Assembly: GCA_944327195.1 (NCBI GenBank)
Contig: CALVGV010000012.1
Coordinates: forward strand, 1-56,399
Reading direction: 5' to 3'
DNA: 56,399 nucleotides
From: an uncultured Limosilactobacillus sp.
GTDB taxonomy: Bacteria; Bacillota; Bacilli; Lactobacillales; Lactobacillaceae
How positions within the stretch are numbered: the stretch's first letter is position 1; each line of letters opens with the position of its first letter. The notes below the pieces were generated by a model. It was not told where the DNA came from. It worked only from the letters and a program-made list of their open reading frames with translations, and did no database searches. A program made the translations under genes and the position numbers. Below, one piece after another: positions 7,977 through 16,563 of the stretch.

Positions 7977-8853
7977 CGCGCTCACCCCGCTTCTCGGTCA
8001 AAATCGAAACGATCCGCTGCTCAAAGCTCGGCTCCGCCGGAGTTAGGGCGGTAATGGTGACCTGGTGGGCAAGCAAGAGCTCCTCCACCGGCTTCAGCTT
8101 GGCCGTGGCCACCACCAGGTCCCCGGAGTCGGCGCCCAGCAGGAGGCCGGCCTCTTCCATGAGCTGGCGGGCCAGCTTTGGCGCCGTTACCGCCAGCCGG
8201 CTGCGGGCGCTGGTGGTTGGGCTGAAGCTGGCCACCGGGGCGTTGACGATCAGGGTGCCGTAGTTTAAGATCAGCACCTTGGTCATGATCTTTTGCAGCT
8301 CGCTTAAGACGTGACTGGAGATCAAGAAGGCGGTCCCCTGGCGTGCGTAGTCGTGAATCAGCTTGCGGACCAGGATGGTGGCCTCGATATCGAGCCCGTT
8401 CATCGGCTCGTCTAGGATCACCAACTGCGGCTGGTCGAGCAGGGCCAGGGCGATCCCCAGCTTCTGCTTCATCCCCACCGAGTAGTCCTTGGCCGGGCGG
8501 TTGATGTAAGCGGTCATCCCCAGCCGCTGGACCAGGGAGTCGCAGGCGGCCGGATCCTGGGCGTAGAGTTTCAAGTTCTCCTTGCCGGTCAGGAAGGGAT
8601 AGATCGCCGGGGCCTCAATCAGGGCGCCGACCCGCTGCAGGGCGGCGTGGTGGCTGGGCGTCACTTCCTCCCCGGCCAACTTCACCTCCCCGCTGGCCCT
8701 GGTGAGGCCGAGCAGGGTCTTCATGATCGTGGTCTTGCCGGCGCCGTTGGGACCGATCAGACCGACGATCTCCCCGGGCTGGATGGTGAAGTTCAGGTCG
8801 TGAATCACCCGCTTGCGCCTGTAGTAGATGTTGACATTAGTAACCGATAGCAT
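7960..8853 (-). CDS. ABC transporter ATP-binding protein (BcrA/LanF type)
   Basis: A 297-residue ATPase. Walker A is GPNGAGKTT near residue 34, the signature is YSVGMKQKLG near residue 124 (an altered LSGGQ, as in BcrA-like proteins), Walker B is LVILDEPMNGLD near residue 144, and the H-loop is SSHVLSE. About 80 C-terminal residues beyond the nucleotide-binding fold are less conserved, as in other BcrA-type pumps. It starts after GGGGGGAG and heads a three-gene operon with two permeases. A cre-like site lies 44 bases upstream, suggesting CcpA control. Confidence 0.85.
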   Translation of the reverse strand: MLSVTNVNIYYRRKRVIHDLNFTIQPGEIVGLIGPNGAGKTTIMKTLLGLTRASGEVKLAGEEVTPSHHAALQRVGALIEAPAIYPFLTGKENLKLYAQDPAACDSLVQRLGMTAYINRPAKDYSVGMKQKLGIALALLDQPQLVILDEPMNGLDIEATILVRKLIHDYARQGTAFLISSHVLSELQKIMTKVLILNYGTLIVNAPVASFSPTTSARSRLAVTAPKLARQLMEEAGLLLGADSGDLVVATAKLKPVEELLLAHQVTITALTPAEPSFEQRIVSILTEKRGERDENQS

Positions 8854-8896
8854 GATTTCTCCCCCCTTTCCCCCATTCTAACTGATTTCGCCCCCG

Positions 8897-8910
8897 TGAA
8901 AGCGGTTTCT
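8897..8910. promoter_or_regulatory. cre-like site upstream of the ABC exporter
   Basis: TGAAAGCGGTTTCT, one position from the CcpA-binding consensus TGWAARCGYTWNCW. It lies just upstream of the TAGAAT-like -10 of the exporter operon. The same core GAAAGCGGTT recurs at the arc operon and the giant surface protein gene. Confidence 0.6.
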
Positions 8911-8925
8911 AAAATTGGCGTAAAA

Positions 8926-8961
8926 AAGCCGGGAGGCAGGTTTATCACCTTGTTCCCCGGC
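8926..8961 (-). terminator. Terminator of the small gene at 8978
   Basis: On the minus strand GCCGGG and CCCGGC arms with an inner AAGGT/ACCT pairing are followed by TTTTTT. It starts just after the stop of the small gene. Confidence 0.7.
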
Positions 8962-8977
8962 GGGTCCTTCGTGCAAT

Positions 8978-9181
8978 TTAGTCCTGACTGCCCCGGTCGC
9001 CGCTCTCCTTCATCCGGTAGTGGATCTCGCCGCCGCGGTGGGCCGCGCCGACGAGCTGGTTCTTGTACTCGTAATTATAGAAGACCGGCTGAAAGGCCAT
9101 GAATTCGTCCGGGGTGATCACTAATTCTTCCACCTTGCCGGTGCGCAGGTCCTCTAAGGCCGCCTGGTAGTCCTTGGCCAT
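8978..9181 (-). CDS. Small conserved-looking protein of unknown function, possibly heat-shock controlled
   Basis: A 67-residue soluble acidic protein that I do not recognise. It begins MAKDYQAALEDLRTGKVEEL and has a central aromatic patch (FQPVFYNYEYKNQ), with no membrane segment. AAGGAGGGG lies eight bases before the ATG at 9181; further in-frame ATGs upstream overlap the ribosome site. It has its own terminator (8926-8961). Its 5' end faces a CIRCE element at 9218-9244, 37 bases upstream, so it may belong to the HrcA regulon together with, or instead of, the divergent clpE. Confidence 0.75.
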   Translation of the reverse strand: MAKDYQAALEDLRTGKVEELVITPDEFMAFQPVFYNYEYKNQLVGAAHRGGEIHYRMKESGDRGSQD

Positions 9182-9217
9182 CTGCATCCCCTCCTTTTGC
9201 ATAATCCGCCTCCCATT

Positions 9218-9244
9218 TTAGCATTCCTTAGCAAAGAGTGCTAA
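9218..9244. promoter_or_regulatory. CIRCE element (HrcA operator)
   Basis: TTAGCATTC, nine bases, GAGTGCTAA: the CIRCE consensus TTAGCACTC-N9-GAGTGCTAA with a single mismatch. The flanking bases extend the palindrome (TTTTAGCA/TGCTAAAA) and form a TTAGCA-18-TAAAAT promoter-like pair on both strands. It lies between the small gene at 8978 and clpE, nearer to the small gene. Confidence 0.85.
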
Positions 9245-9318
9245 AATTTAATTGTTAGGTCAACCCATGCGGGACGGGCCTTTCCCCGTCCTCGCCCGCC
9301 TGGCGGTGACCAAATGAC

Positions 9319-9346
9319 TTGCTTTCTTTTTGAAAGGAAGTATAAT
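9319..9346 (+). promoter_or_regulatory. clpE promoter
   Basis: TTGCTT (9319-9324) and TATAAT (9341-9346) with a 16-base spacer, immediately upstream of the CtsR box. Confidence 0.7.
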
Positions 9347-9358
9347 GAATTGCAAATT

Positions 9359-9375
9359 AGTCAAGAAAGGTCAAA
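9359..9375 (+). promoter_or_regulatory. CtsR operator of clpE
   Basis: AGTCAAGAAAGGTCAAA matches the CtsR heptad direct repeat RGTCAAANANRGTCAAA with one difference in the first heptad. It lies just downstream of the -10, the usual position for repression of clp genes. Confidence 0.85.
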
Positions 9376-9406
9376 CTGTTTTGACCCAGCAAGGGGGAAT
9401 CAACCA

Positions 9407-11605
9407 GTGGAATGCCAAATCTGTCACGAAAATCCAGCCAGCATCCATCTGCAAATGATGGTTAACGGGCAGAAGATGCAAATTGACCTCTGCCAAATCT
9501 GCTACCAAAAATTGCAAAACCAACAAATGCAAATGCTAAACGGGGGAAATGATATGAACAACACCTTTGGATTCGCCAACCTCGACGACTTCATGAACGC
9601 AATGAACAACATGCAAAGCCAGGCCGCCAACAACGAGGGCCAGGCCCAAAACCAGCGCCAGGGCGGCGGCAACCGCCGCGGCCGCGGGGTGCTCGGCCAA
9701 TTCGGGATTAACATGACCGAGCTGGCCCGCCAAGGCAAGATCGACCCGGTGATTGGCCGCGACAAGGAAATCCACCGGGTAATCGAAATCCTCAACCGGC
9801 GGACCAAGAACAACCCGGTCCTGATCGGGGAAGCCGGGGTCGGCAAAACCTCGGTTGTCGAGGGGCTGGCGACGGCAATCGTTTCCGGTGAGGTGCCGGA
9901 AAAGCTGGCCAACAAGGAAATCTACCGGCTCGACGTCGTTTCCCTGGTTCAGGGGACCGGGATCCGCGGCCAGTTCGAAAAGCGGATGCAACAGCTGATC
10001 GATGAGGTTTCCAAGAACCACAACATCATCCTCTTCATCGACGAAATCCACGAAATCATGGGCGCCGGCAACGCCGAGGGCGGGATGGACGCCGGCAACG
10101 TCCTCAAGCCGGCCCTGGCCCGCGGCGAGTTCCAGCTGATCGGGGCCACCACCCTCAACGAGTACCGCAAGATCGAAAAGGACGGCGCCCTCGCCCGCCG
10201 GTTCCAACCGGTGGAAGTGGCCGAACCAAGCGTTGAGGAAACGATCGAAATCCTCAACGGGATCAAGGCCCGCTACCAGGACTACCACCACGTTAAGTAC
10301 ACCGACGACGCGATCGTGGCCGCGGCCAAGCTGTCCGACCGCTACATCCAGGACCGCTTCCTGCCGGACAAGGCGATCGACCTACTCGACGAGGCCGGCT
10401 CGCGCAAGAACCTGACCCTGAAGAACGTCGACCCGAACGCGATCGAAAACCAGATCCACACCGCCGAGGCCCACAAGCAACAGGCGGTTGAAAGCCAGGA
10501 CTACGAAAAGGCCGCCTTCTACCGTGACCAGGTGGAAAAGCTGACCAAGGCCAAGAAGGAAGCTGAGGAAAACAAGGTGACCGACGAGGCGGTGGTCGAC
10601 GTGGCCGACATGGAAAAGATCGTCGAGGAAAAGACCAACATCCCGGTTGGCGACCTGCAAAAGCAGGAACAAAACCAGCTCAAGGACCTCGACAAGGAAC
10701 TGGAAAAGCACGTCATCGGCCAGGACGAGGCGGTCGACAAGATTGCCCGCGCCATCCGGCGGAACCGGATCGGGCTGAACAAGTCCGGCCGGCCGATCGG
10801 CTCCTTCCTCTTCGTTGGCCCAACCGGGGTCGGCAAGACCGAAACCGCCAAGCAGCTGGCTAAGCAGCTCTTCGGCTCCAAGGACGCGATGATCCGCTTC
10901 GACATGTCCGAGTACATGGACAAGACCTCGACTTCCAAGCTGATCGGGGCCGCCCCGGGCTACGTTGGCTACGAAGAGGCCGGCCAGCTGACCGAACAGG
11001 TTCGCCGTCACCCGTACAGCCTGATTTTGCTGGACGAAGTGGAAAAGGCCCACCCGGACGTGATGCACATGTTCCTACAAATCCTCGACGACGGTCGCCT
11101 GACCGACTCGCAGGGGCGGACGGTTTCCTTCAAGGACACGATCATCATCATGACCTCCAACGCCGGCTCCGGCGACGCGGTGGTCAGCGTCGGCTTCGGC
11201 GCCGAGGCGGCCAACAACACCAACTCGGTAATGGACAAGCTGACCGACTACTTCAAGCCGGAATTCTTGAACCGCTTCGACGACATCGTGGAATTCAACG
11301 CCCTGACCAAGGAGAACCTGATGAAGATCGTCGGCCTGATGATCAACGACGTTAACCAGATGCTGGCCGACCGCGACCTCAAGATCAGCGTTCCGCAGGA
11401 CGTGGAAGAAAAGCTGGTTGAACTGGGCTACAACCCGAAGATGGGCGCCCGGCCGCTGCGGCGGGTCATCCAGGAACAAATCGAGGACCAGGTTGCCGAC
11501 TTCGTGCTCGAGCACAACGACAGCCACCAGCTGGCGGCCAAGCTCGATGCCGATGGCAAGATCGTGGTGGATGCGGCGGTGACGACGCCGGCAACTACTG
11601 ACTAG
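9407..11605 (+). CDS. clpE: ATP-dependent Clp protease ATP-binding subunit ClpE
   Basis: A 732-residue HSP100 unfoldase that feeds proteins to ClpP. Residues 1-40 form the zinc finger that defines ClpE (CQIC near the N-terminus, CQIC again near residue 30). A Gln/Asn-rich linker follows. AAA domain 1 has Walker A GEAGVGKT and Walker [11 protein letters not shown]. Then comes a UVR coiled segment ([16 protein letters not shown]), and AAA domain 2 has [10 protein letters not shown]. The start is GTG at 9407, nine bases after AAGGGGG (9391-9397). A longer reading to 9314 would run through promoter and CtsR box. The gene has CtsR and probably HrcA control. Repeat R1 begins four bases after its stop. 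Confidence 0.95.
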   Translation: MECQICHENPASIHLQMMVNGQKMQIDLCQICYQKLQNQQMQMLNGGNDMNNTFGFANLDDFMNAMNNMQSQAANNEGQAQNQRQGGGNRRGRGVLGQFGINMTELARQGKIDPVIGRDKEIHRVIEILNRRTKNNPVLIGEAGVGKTSVVEGLATAIVSGEVPEKLANKEIYRLDVVSLVQGTGIRGQFEKRMQQLIDEVSKNHNIILFIDEIHEIMGAGNAEGGMDAGNVLKPALARGEFQLIGATTLNEYRKIEKDGALARRFQPVEVAEPSVEETIEILNGIKARYQDYHHVKYTDDAIVAAAKLSDRYIQDRFLPDKAIDLLDEAGSRKNLTLKNVDPNAIENQIHTAEAHKQQAVESQDYEKAAFYRDQVEKLTKAKKEAEENKVTDEAVVDVADMEKIVEEKTNIPVGDLQKQEQNQLKDLDKELEKHVIGQDEAVDKIARAIRRNRIGLNKSGRPIGSFLFVGPTGVGKTETAKQLAKQLFGSKDAMIRFDMSEYMDKTSTSKLIGAAPGYVGYEEAGQLTEQVRRHPYSLILLDEVEKAHPDVMHMFLQILDDGRLTDSQGRTVSFKDTIIIMTSNAGSGDAVVSVGFGAEAANNTNSVMDKLTDYFKPEFLNRFDDIVEFNALTKENLMKIVGLMINDVNQMLADRDLKISVPQDVEEKLVELGYNPKMGARPLRRVIQEQIEDQVADFVLEHNDSHQLAAKLDADGKIVVDAAVTTPATTD

Positions 11606-11608
11606 GCA

Positions 11609-11752
11609 GCTCCGCTCCGCGAAAAGCGCTGGGCCGTGACGATGGTGGGCACGACTTTGAGCCCCTTTGGGTCTCAAAGCTCGGCCTTTCACTAGGCGAT
11701 AAATCGCCAAGTGAAATTTCACCATCTTGGCCCGCGTTTTCGCTCCGCTCCG
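11609..11752 (+). repeat. Structured interspersed repeat R1 (class A)
   Basis: Outer stem GCG-GGCC / GGCCCGC, inner stem GATGGTG/CACCATC, hairpin TTTGAGCCC..GGGTCTCAAA, and hairpin TTTCACT-GGCGAT..ATCGCC-AGTGAAA. It is flanked on both sides by direct copies of CTCCGCTCCG. It begins four bases after the clpE stop codon and lies before the next terminator (12084-12122), so it is probably in the clpE 3' UTR. Confidence 0.85.
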
Positions 11753-11761
11753 ATGATAAAA

Positions 11762-11951
11762 GGCCTCCGGGGAGCAGCTGCTGGGAAACTAGAACGGCAC
11801 CCCTTGCGAATGTTACTTAGTTGGAGGCCGACCGGAGGAAGGACTCCGACTTAGAAACATTCCATGCGATAGCTGTCCAAGAACGAGGAGCTTGCGACAA
11901 GCGATTAGCGAACAGCGAACCGCAAGCTCCCAGGTCTGCTCCCCTCCGGCC
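11762..11951 (+). repeat. Rearranged copy of the structured repeat
   Basis: It has the class B ends GGCCTCCGGGGAGCAG (11762-11777) and CTGCTCCCCTCCGGCC (11936-11951), but the interior is unlike the other copies. An internal GGAGGCC (11823-11829) and a strong hairpin, GAGCTTGCG..CGCAAGCTC, suggest that two elements recombined or that one inserted into another. Confidence 0.6.
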
Positions 11952-12083
11952 AGTCAACTTTGCAGCAAATCTTCTCCTTATAGAGAGAATTAGAGGCTGC
12001 TGTATCCGATGTAGATGACTAGATGCTAGTTGCAAATAGCCACTTACACTAGCATCCCCTACTATTTAAAAATATCTACTCCT

Positions 12084-12122
12084 TGCAAAAGGGGCCCGCG
12101 CGATTTGCGCGAGCCCCTTTTT
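12084..12122. terminator. Bidirectional terminator between clpE and the SDR gene
   Basis: AAAAGGGGCTCGCGC and GCGCGGGCCCCTTTT arms (minus-strand reading), with A and T runs on both sides. It serves the SDR gene directly and could end clpE transcripts on the other strand. Confidence 0.75.
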
Positions 12123-12131
12123 GCTTGGCTG

Positions 12132-12899
12132 CTATTTGTATACCATTCCGCCGTCGATCACGATTGCCTGACCATTGACGTAGTTGGCCTTTTCGCTGGC
12201 GAGGAAGGAGACGACGTTTGCGATGTCCTCCGGCTGGGCCGGGCGACCGAGGGCCACCTCGCCGCCCCGTTGCTTGAAGAGCTCCTCCTTGGTGATCTTC
12301 AGCTGCTTGCAGTAGTTGGCCACGATCTGTTCCATCATCGGCGTCATCGTGAAGCCCGGACAGTAGCAGTTGGTCGTGATCCCGTAGCGGCCGAACTCCC
12401 TGGCCGCCGCTTGGGTCAGCGAGCGGACGGCGAACTTGGTTGCCGAGTAGCCGGCGTGGCCCGGTTGGACCTTGTAGCCGCCGATCGAGCTAGCGTTGAT
12501 GATCTTACCCGGCGTCTGCTGGGCGATAAACTGCTGGGCGGCCGCCTGGATCCCCCAGAGAACCCCCTTCTCGTTGACGGCGTAGAGGCGGTCCATTTCC
12601 TCCTCGCTCATCTCCAGCAGGCTCTTTTCCATTGAGATCCCGGCGTTGTTGACCATCACGTCAAGGCGGCCGAAGTCGGCCACCGTCTGCTTGACCAGGG
12701 CAAAGACGGCCGCCCGGTCGCTGACGTCGGCCGCGTAGGCCTTGACGGTGCCGGCTGGGAACTGCTGGGCGTACTGGTTGGCGCTGGCCAGGTCGCGTTC
12801 GCCAATTGCCACGGCAAAACCGTCGGTCACCAGCTGCTTAACGATGGCGGCGCCAATCCCCTTGCTACCGCCGGTAACGATTGCCACTTTCTTCTCCAT
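12132..12899 (-). CDS. butA: Short-chain dehydrogenase, acetoin/diacetyl reductase type
   Basis: A 255-residue classical SDR. It has the nucleotide motif TGGSKGIGAAI near residue 9, NNAG near residue 85, the catalytic Ser of INASSIGGYKVQPGHAGYSATK and the YxxxK pair near residues 150-154, and the C-terminal VNGQAIVIDGGMVY. The closest family by motif is (S)-acetoin-forming diacetyl reductase, which interconverts diacetyl, acetoin and 2,3-butanediol with NADH and helps redox balance. ATG at 12899 follows GGAAGG; a GTG three codons upstream is possible. The adjacent TetR gene on the same strand is its probable regulator. Substrate assignment is by family only. Confidence 0.78.
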   Translation of the reverse strand: MEKKVAIVTGGSKGIGAAIVKQLVTDGFAVAIGERDLASANQYAQQFPAGTVKAYAADVSDRAAVFALVKQTVADFGRLDVMVNNAGISMEKSLLEMSEEEMDRLYAVNEKGVLWGIQAAAQQFIAQQTPGKIINASSIGGYKVQPGHAGYSATKFAVRSLTQAAAREFGRYGITTNCYCPGFTMTPMMEQIVANYCKQLKITKEELFKQRGGEVALGRPAQPEDIANVVSFLASEKANYVNGQAIVIDGGMVYK

Positions 12900-12975
12900 T
12901 GGTTCCACCTTCCTTTGCTTCAGGATAGCAGAATCGCCGGCGCGGCGAGCGACAATCTGGGGGGCAAGTGTCTTC

Positions 12976-13536
12976 CTAGAGGTAGTCGAGCATGTGTTTG
13001 AGCAAGCGGTCGTACTTGCCGGTAATCACCACGTCGATTGCGATGTCGTGCTCGAGGCCGTAGCGAAAGAGGGTGATCACGTAGTTGGCCACCACCTCCA
13101 GCGCCAGATCGTCGTGGCAGCCGGTCTCGTAGTAGTGGTACTTGATGCTGGCACGGTACTTGGCCAGAAAGGAGGCGGTCGGCTGGTCAACCAGGAAGGC
13201 CTTGAAGAGGCGGCGGTTGTCCTTGATGAAGCTGGTTACCCGCGTGAGGTAGCGGCGGTAGTTGGGGTTCTTGGCGTCGGCGCGGGAGAGGTCGACCGTT
13301 GCCTTGAGGATGCCGGCAACGAAGTTATCCTCCAGCAGGTCGCGCAGCTCCCAGGTGTTGGAAAAGTGGTGGTAGAAGGTTGAGCGCGCCAGGCCGGCCT
13401 CCTTGCAGAGGGCGGACACCGAAATCTGCTCAAAGGGGCGGCGTTGGTAGAGGCGGATGAAGGCCGCGCCGAACTGGTCCTCGATCGCGTCGAGCTGGTG
13501 GAAATCTGGCAAATTGGCTTGGTAGGGATTGGCCAT
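12976..13536 (-). CDS. TetR/AcrR family regulator
   Basis: A 186-residue regulator. Residues ~20-65 form the TetR helix-turn-helix (ISVSALCKEAGLARSTFYHHFSNTWEL), where FYHHF is the recognition-helix hallmark. The C-terminal domain is of the TetR_C type seen with dihydroxyacetone kinase regulators. AAAGGAAG precedes the ATG at 13536. It lies 77 bases upstream of the SDR gene on the same strand and probably controls it; ligand unknown. Confidence 0.85.
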   Translation of the reverse strand: MANPYQANLPDFHQLDAIEDQFGAAFIRLYQRRPFEQISVSALCKEAGLARSTFYHHFSNTWELRDLLEDNFVAGILKATVDLSRADAKNPNYRRYLTRVTSFIKDNRRLFKAFLVDQPTASFLAKYRASIKYHYYETGCHDDLALEVVANYVITLFRYGLEHDIAIDVVITGKYDRLLKHMLDYL

Positions 13537-13595
13537 TGAGTTCACTTCCTTTGTCCCTTTCATTATACGGCAAGCCGGGCCAAAATTTGGGCGTA

Positions 13596-13625
13596 AAAAA
13601 AGAGCCGGGCGCTTGCCCAGCTCAG
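13596..13625 (-). terminator. Terminator of the arc operon
   Basis: GAGCTGGGC, loop, GCCCGGCTC followed by seven T on the minus strand, just after the arcD stop. Confidence 0.85.
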
Positions 13626-13637
13626 GGTTAAATTTAG

Positions 13638-15056
13638 TTAGCTAATGGCGATCGTCCCGTTGGCAACCAGGATGATGGCCAGAACCGAGAGGGCCAGGAC
13701 CAGGACGATGACCGTCTTTTCAGCCGCGGTCATCTTGTGGTCTTGTTCCTTGCAGCATTGCCAGTAAATCAGGAAGCCCGGAATGAAGCTGATCGAAACC
13801 AGCAGGACTTGTTGCCAGCCGGCGAGGATCATGCAGGCGAACTGGAAGGCCGCCGCCAAGAGGCCGATCGTGAATTGACCCCATTCCTGTTGCTCGGCAC
13901 TGTACTTCATCTGGTAGAGGCCAACCAGCAGGTAGGAGAAGAGGATGGCCGCCGCACAGAGCGAGTAGGCGAAGGTGTAGGCCTGTTCAGTGAAGAGCAG
14001 GGAGAAGAGGAAGAGGGTTTGCAAAACCCCGGTGATCATCAGCGAGGTGGTCGGTGCCCCCTTGCCGTTGACCTTCCCCCAGGCCTTTGGCATCGCCTTG
14101 TCTTCGGCCACCAGCATGGTGGTTTCGGCCGGCAGCATCGTCCAGGACAGCCAGGAGATGATCGTCGAGATGATCAGCCCGACGTTGATCAATACCGAAC
14201 CCCAGTGACCAACCACGGCCTCAAGCACGCTCCCGAGGGCCGGTTGCCCACCGGCGGCCAGTTGGGCCCGGGTCAGCGTCCCGTACGGCAGGATCGAGAT
14301 CAGCACGTAGATCAGGACCAGCAGGAGGAACCCGATGATCGAGGCTTGTTCCGCTTGGGAACGGGTCTTGGCCCGGTGCGCCATGACCGAGGCCCCTTCG
14401 ACCCCGATGAAGACCCAGATCAGGGTCATCAGGGTACCCTTCATTTGCTCCCAAACCGAACCGGTCGTGGTCCCCTTGGAGAAGTTATTGGCCACGTGCC
14501 CCCAGAAGTCGGTGGTGAAGAGGCCACCCTTGAAGGAGATGGCGATCAGGATGATGAAGAGGACCAGCGGGATGATCTTGAAGATCGTCCCGATCGAGTT
14601 GATGAAGGAGGCACTTTCGACCCCGTTGTTAACCAGGATCGTCAGCAACCAGCAGAAGACGATGGCGACGATGATCGAGGCCAGGTTTTGGCCCCCCTTG
14701 AAGACCGGGAAGAAGGTTCCCAAGGAACTCATCAGCATGGTGGCAAAGGCGATGTTCCCCAGCCAGGCCGACAGCCAGTAGGACCAACCGGAGATGAATT
14801 CGCCGAGCGGGCCAAAGCCGGCCCCGGCGTAGGAGAAGATTCCCGATTCGAGGTCTGGCCGCTTGTTGGACAGGTTGTTCAGCGACAGCACCAGCATCAA
14901 AATCCCAAAGCCGACAAAGAGCCAAGCCAAGAGCGCCGGCCCCGGCGCGGCCGCCTGCGAAACGTTGGTCGTGATCCCGAAGATCCCGGTCCCAATACAG
15001 GAACTAACGATCAGGGCGATCAGCTCGGCGCGGCCGATTCCTTTTTTGTTTTCCAT
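13638..15056 (-). CDS. arcD: Arginine/ornithine antiporter
   Basis: A 472-residue APC-family transporter with about 12 hydrophobic segments. The N-terminal substrate motif VSSCIGTGIFGITTN is typical of ArcD-like exchangers. It swaps extracellular arginine for the ornithine produced by ArcB, so the pathway makes ATP and ammonia without net transport cost. It is the last gene of the arc operon but is separated from arcA by an internal terminator (15201-15258) and a leader hairpin, and probably also has its own promoter. Confidence 0.92.
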   Translation of the reverse strand: MENKKGIGRAELIALIVSSCIGTGIFGITTNVSQAAAPGPALLAWLFVGFGILMLVLSLNNLSNKRPDLESGIFSYAGAGFGPLGEFISGWSYWLSAWLGNIAFATMLMSSLGTFFPVFKGGQNLASIIVAIVFCWLLTILVNNGVESASFINSIGTIFKIIPLVLFIILIAISFKGGLFTTDFWGHVANNFSKGTTTGSVWEQMKGTLMTLIWVFIGVEGASVMAHRAKTRSQAEQASIIGFLLLVLIYVLISILPYGTLTRAQLAAGGQPALGSVLEAVVGHWGSVLINVGLIISTIISWLSWTMLPAETTMLVAEDKAMPKAWGKVNGKGAPTTSLMITGVLQTLFLFSLLFTEQAYTFAYSLCAAAILFSYLLVGLYQMKYSAEQQEWGQFTIGLLAAAFQFACMILAGWQQVLLVSISFIPGFLIYWQCCKEQDHKMTAAEKTVIVLVLALSVLAIILVANGTIAIS

Positions 15057-15094
15057 TGTTCACTCCTCGATTCTATGAAATGAATAATTGCAAT

Positions 15095-15135
15095 CCGGAA
15101 GCCCCCCACCGAAAGCGGCGGGGAAAAAGCTTCCA
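15095..15135 (-). promoter_or_regulatory. Leader hairpin before arcD
   Basis: On the minus strand GGAAGC and GCTTCC enclose CCCCGCC..GGTGGGG, giving a long stem in the arcD 5' leader. An extended -10 (TGCTATAAC, about 15138-15146) lies just upstream. The role is unknown; it could stabilise the arcD transcript. Confidence 0.5.
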
Positions 15136-15200
15136 ATCAGTTATAGCATAATTTTTCCTACCAAAAAGGCGATTATGCTTAATTTGTCTATTTTCGCCCG

Positions 15201-15258
15201 AAAAAGGCGGGGGTAACCCCCTGGTTAGTTTGCTTAACCATTGGATCACCCCCGCCAA
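15201..15258 (-). terminator. Intra-operon terminator between arcA and arcD
   Basis: GGCGGGGGT and ACCCCCGCC arms with an inner GGTTA/TAACC pair, followed by TTTTT on the minus strand. It starts within a few bases of the arcA stop and should lower arcD expression relative to arcBCA. Confidence 0.8.
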
Positions 15259-15269
15259 GATGAGTGTGC

Positions 15270-16496
15270 TTAGTCAACGTCTTCACGAACAATCGGGCAG
15301 GACATGCACCGCGGACCACCACGGCCCCGGGACAATTCGCTCGAGCGAACCTCGTGAACGAGGATTCCGTGTTCCCGCAGCAGGGCGTTGGAGACGTAGT
15401 TCCGGTTGTAGGTAACCACTTCGCCTGGGGCGATGGCCAAGGTGTTGGAGCCGTCGTTCCATTGTTCCCGTGGGGCCACGATCGGATCGCCGTTCCCGGT
15501 TGGGATCAGGTCGATTTGGTCCTTGTTAAGGGCCTTCTTGAGAACCGCCTTGAGGTCGGTGTGGTGTTCCATCGTTACCTCACCGTCCTTACCCGGGTGG
15601 AGAACCCAGGTGTCAACTTGCCCTTCGTCGTCCAGGATGGCCGGGTGAACGGTAAATTGGTCGCGGTTGATCATGGTGAAGACCGTGTCGAGGTGCATCA
15701 TCGCGTGGTTGTGCGGAATCGAGATCGCGATCACCGTGTCGTAGTTGGAGTCCTTGAAGAGGTTGCGGGCGATGTCTTCGATCGCGTCGGCCGTCGTCCG
15801 TTGGGAAATCCCAATGGCGAAGACGTGGTCGGAGAGCACCAGCTCGTCCCCACCTTCGATGTGGGTGTCGTGGTTGCGGTCGCGCCATACTTCCACCTTG
15901 CCGGCGAAGCGTGGGTTGTGCTTGATGATGTATTCAGTGATCAGGGATTCCCGTTGCCGGGCCGCGAAGGTCATCCGGTTGATTGAGATCCCCTCGCCGA
16001 TTGAGGCTTGTGGGTCGCGGGTGAAGTAGGCGTTTGGCATCGGGTCCATCAGGAACGGCCAGTCGGTATTTTCCGAAACAGATTGCAGGTCTGGTTGCTT
16101 GATGTCGATGTCTTCGCCGCGAACCCCTTCGATTACCTTGTCGATCATGGCTTGTGGTTCCATGGCTTCCAGGTATTCAACTAGGGCGTCGTGGGTCGAG
16201 CCCGCCAGGTAGCCGGATTCAGCAACCATCCGCTCGATGAATTCGTGGCGGACGTCCTTGTCGGCAACCGCTTCGGCGGCCAGCTTTTCAAAGTAAAGTA
16301 CTTCGATCCCCTGGTCCCGCAGGGTTTGGGCAAAGTAATCGTGCTCTTCTTGGGCAATCGGTAAGTACGGAATGTCGTCGAAGAGCAGGCGTTCCATCGA
16401 GTCCGGGGTAATGTTTTCAATTTCCCGGCCTGGGCGGTGGAGCATGACCGTCTTCAGCTTGCCGATTTCAGAAGTAACGTGGATCGGACTAGTCAT
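15270..16496 (-). CDS. arcA: Arginine deiminase
   Basis: A 408-residue guanidino-modifying enzyme converting arginine to citrulline and ammonia. It carries the N-terminal [16 protein letters not shown], the substrate residues in [11 protein letters not shown] near 165-175, [10 protein letters not shown] with the catalytic His/Glu near 213, and the nucleophilic cysteine in [10 protein letters not shown] near the C-terminus. AGGAGTG precedes the ATG. All catalytic segments are intact. It is third in arcB-arcC-arcA-arcD. Confidence 0.96.
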   Translation of the reverse strand: MTSPIHVTSEIGKLKTVMLHRPGREIENITPDSMERLLFDDIPYLPIAQEEHDYFAQTLRDQGIEVLYFEKLAAEAVADKDVRHEFIERMVAESGYLAGSTHDALVEYLEAMEPQAMIDKVIEGVRGEDIDIKQPDLQSVSENTDWPFLMDPMPNAYFTRDPQASIGEGISINRMTFAARQRESLITEYIIKHNPRFAGKVEVWRDRNHDTHIEGGDELVLSDHVFAIGISQRTTADAIEDIARNLFKDSNYDTVIAISIPHNHAMMHLDTVFTMINRDQFTVHPAILDDEGQVDTWVLHPGKDGEVTMEHHTDLKAVLKKALNKDQIDLIPTGNGDPIVAPREQWNDGSNTLAIAPGEVVTYNRNYVSNALLREHGILVHEVRSSELSRGRGGPRCMSCPIVREDVD

Positions 16497-16563
16497 TTTC
16501 TTACACTCCTATCTATATTCGTGCAACTGAGTTCATTTGTTAGAGAATCACATTGGGTGGTGC

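Noticed and set aside
8821-8960. A full -35/-10 promoter for the ABC exporter operon
   Set aside because: A TAGAAT-like -10 is visible but no acceptable -35 at 16-18 bases, so only the cre-like site was annotated.
9714-10370. Possible frameshift or second gene within clpE because of several long opposite-strand frames
   Set aside because: The plus-strand protein is continuous with both AAA domains, zinc finger and UVR segment intact.
13737-15083. A 448-codon plus-strand frame opposite arcD
   Set aside because: Low-complexity Gly/Asp/Gln/Arg translation; the minus-strand APC transporter is complete and motif-supported.
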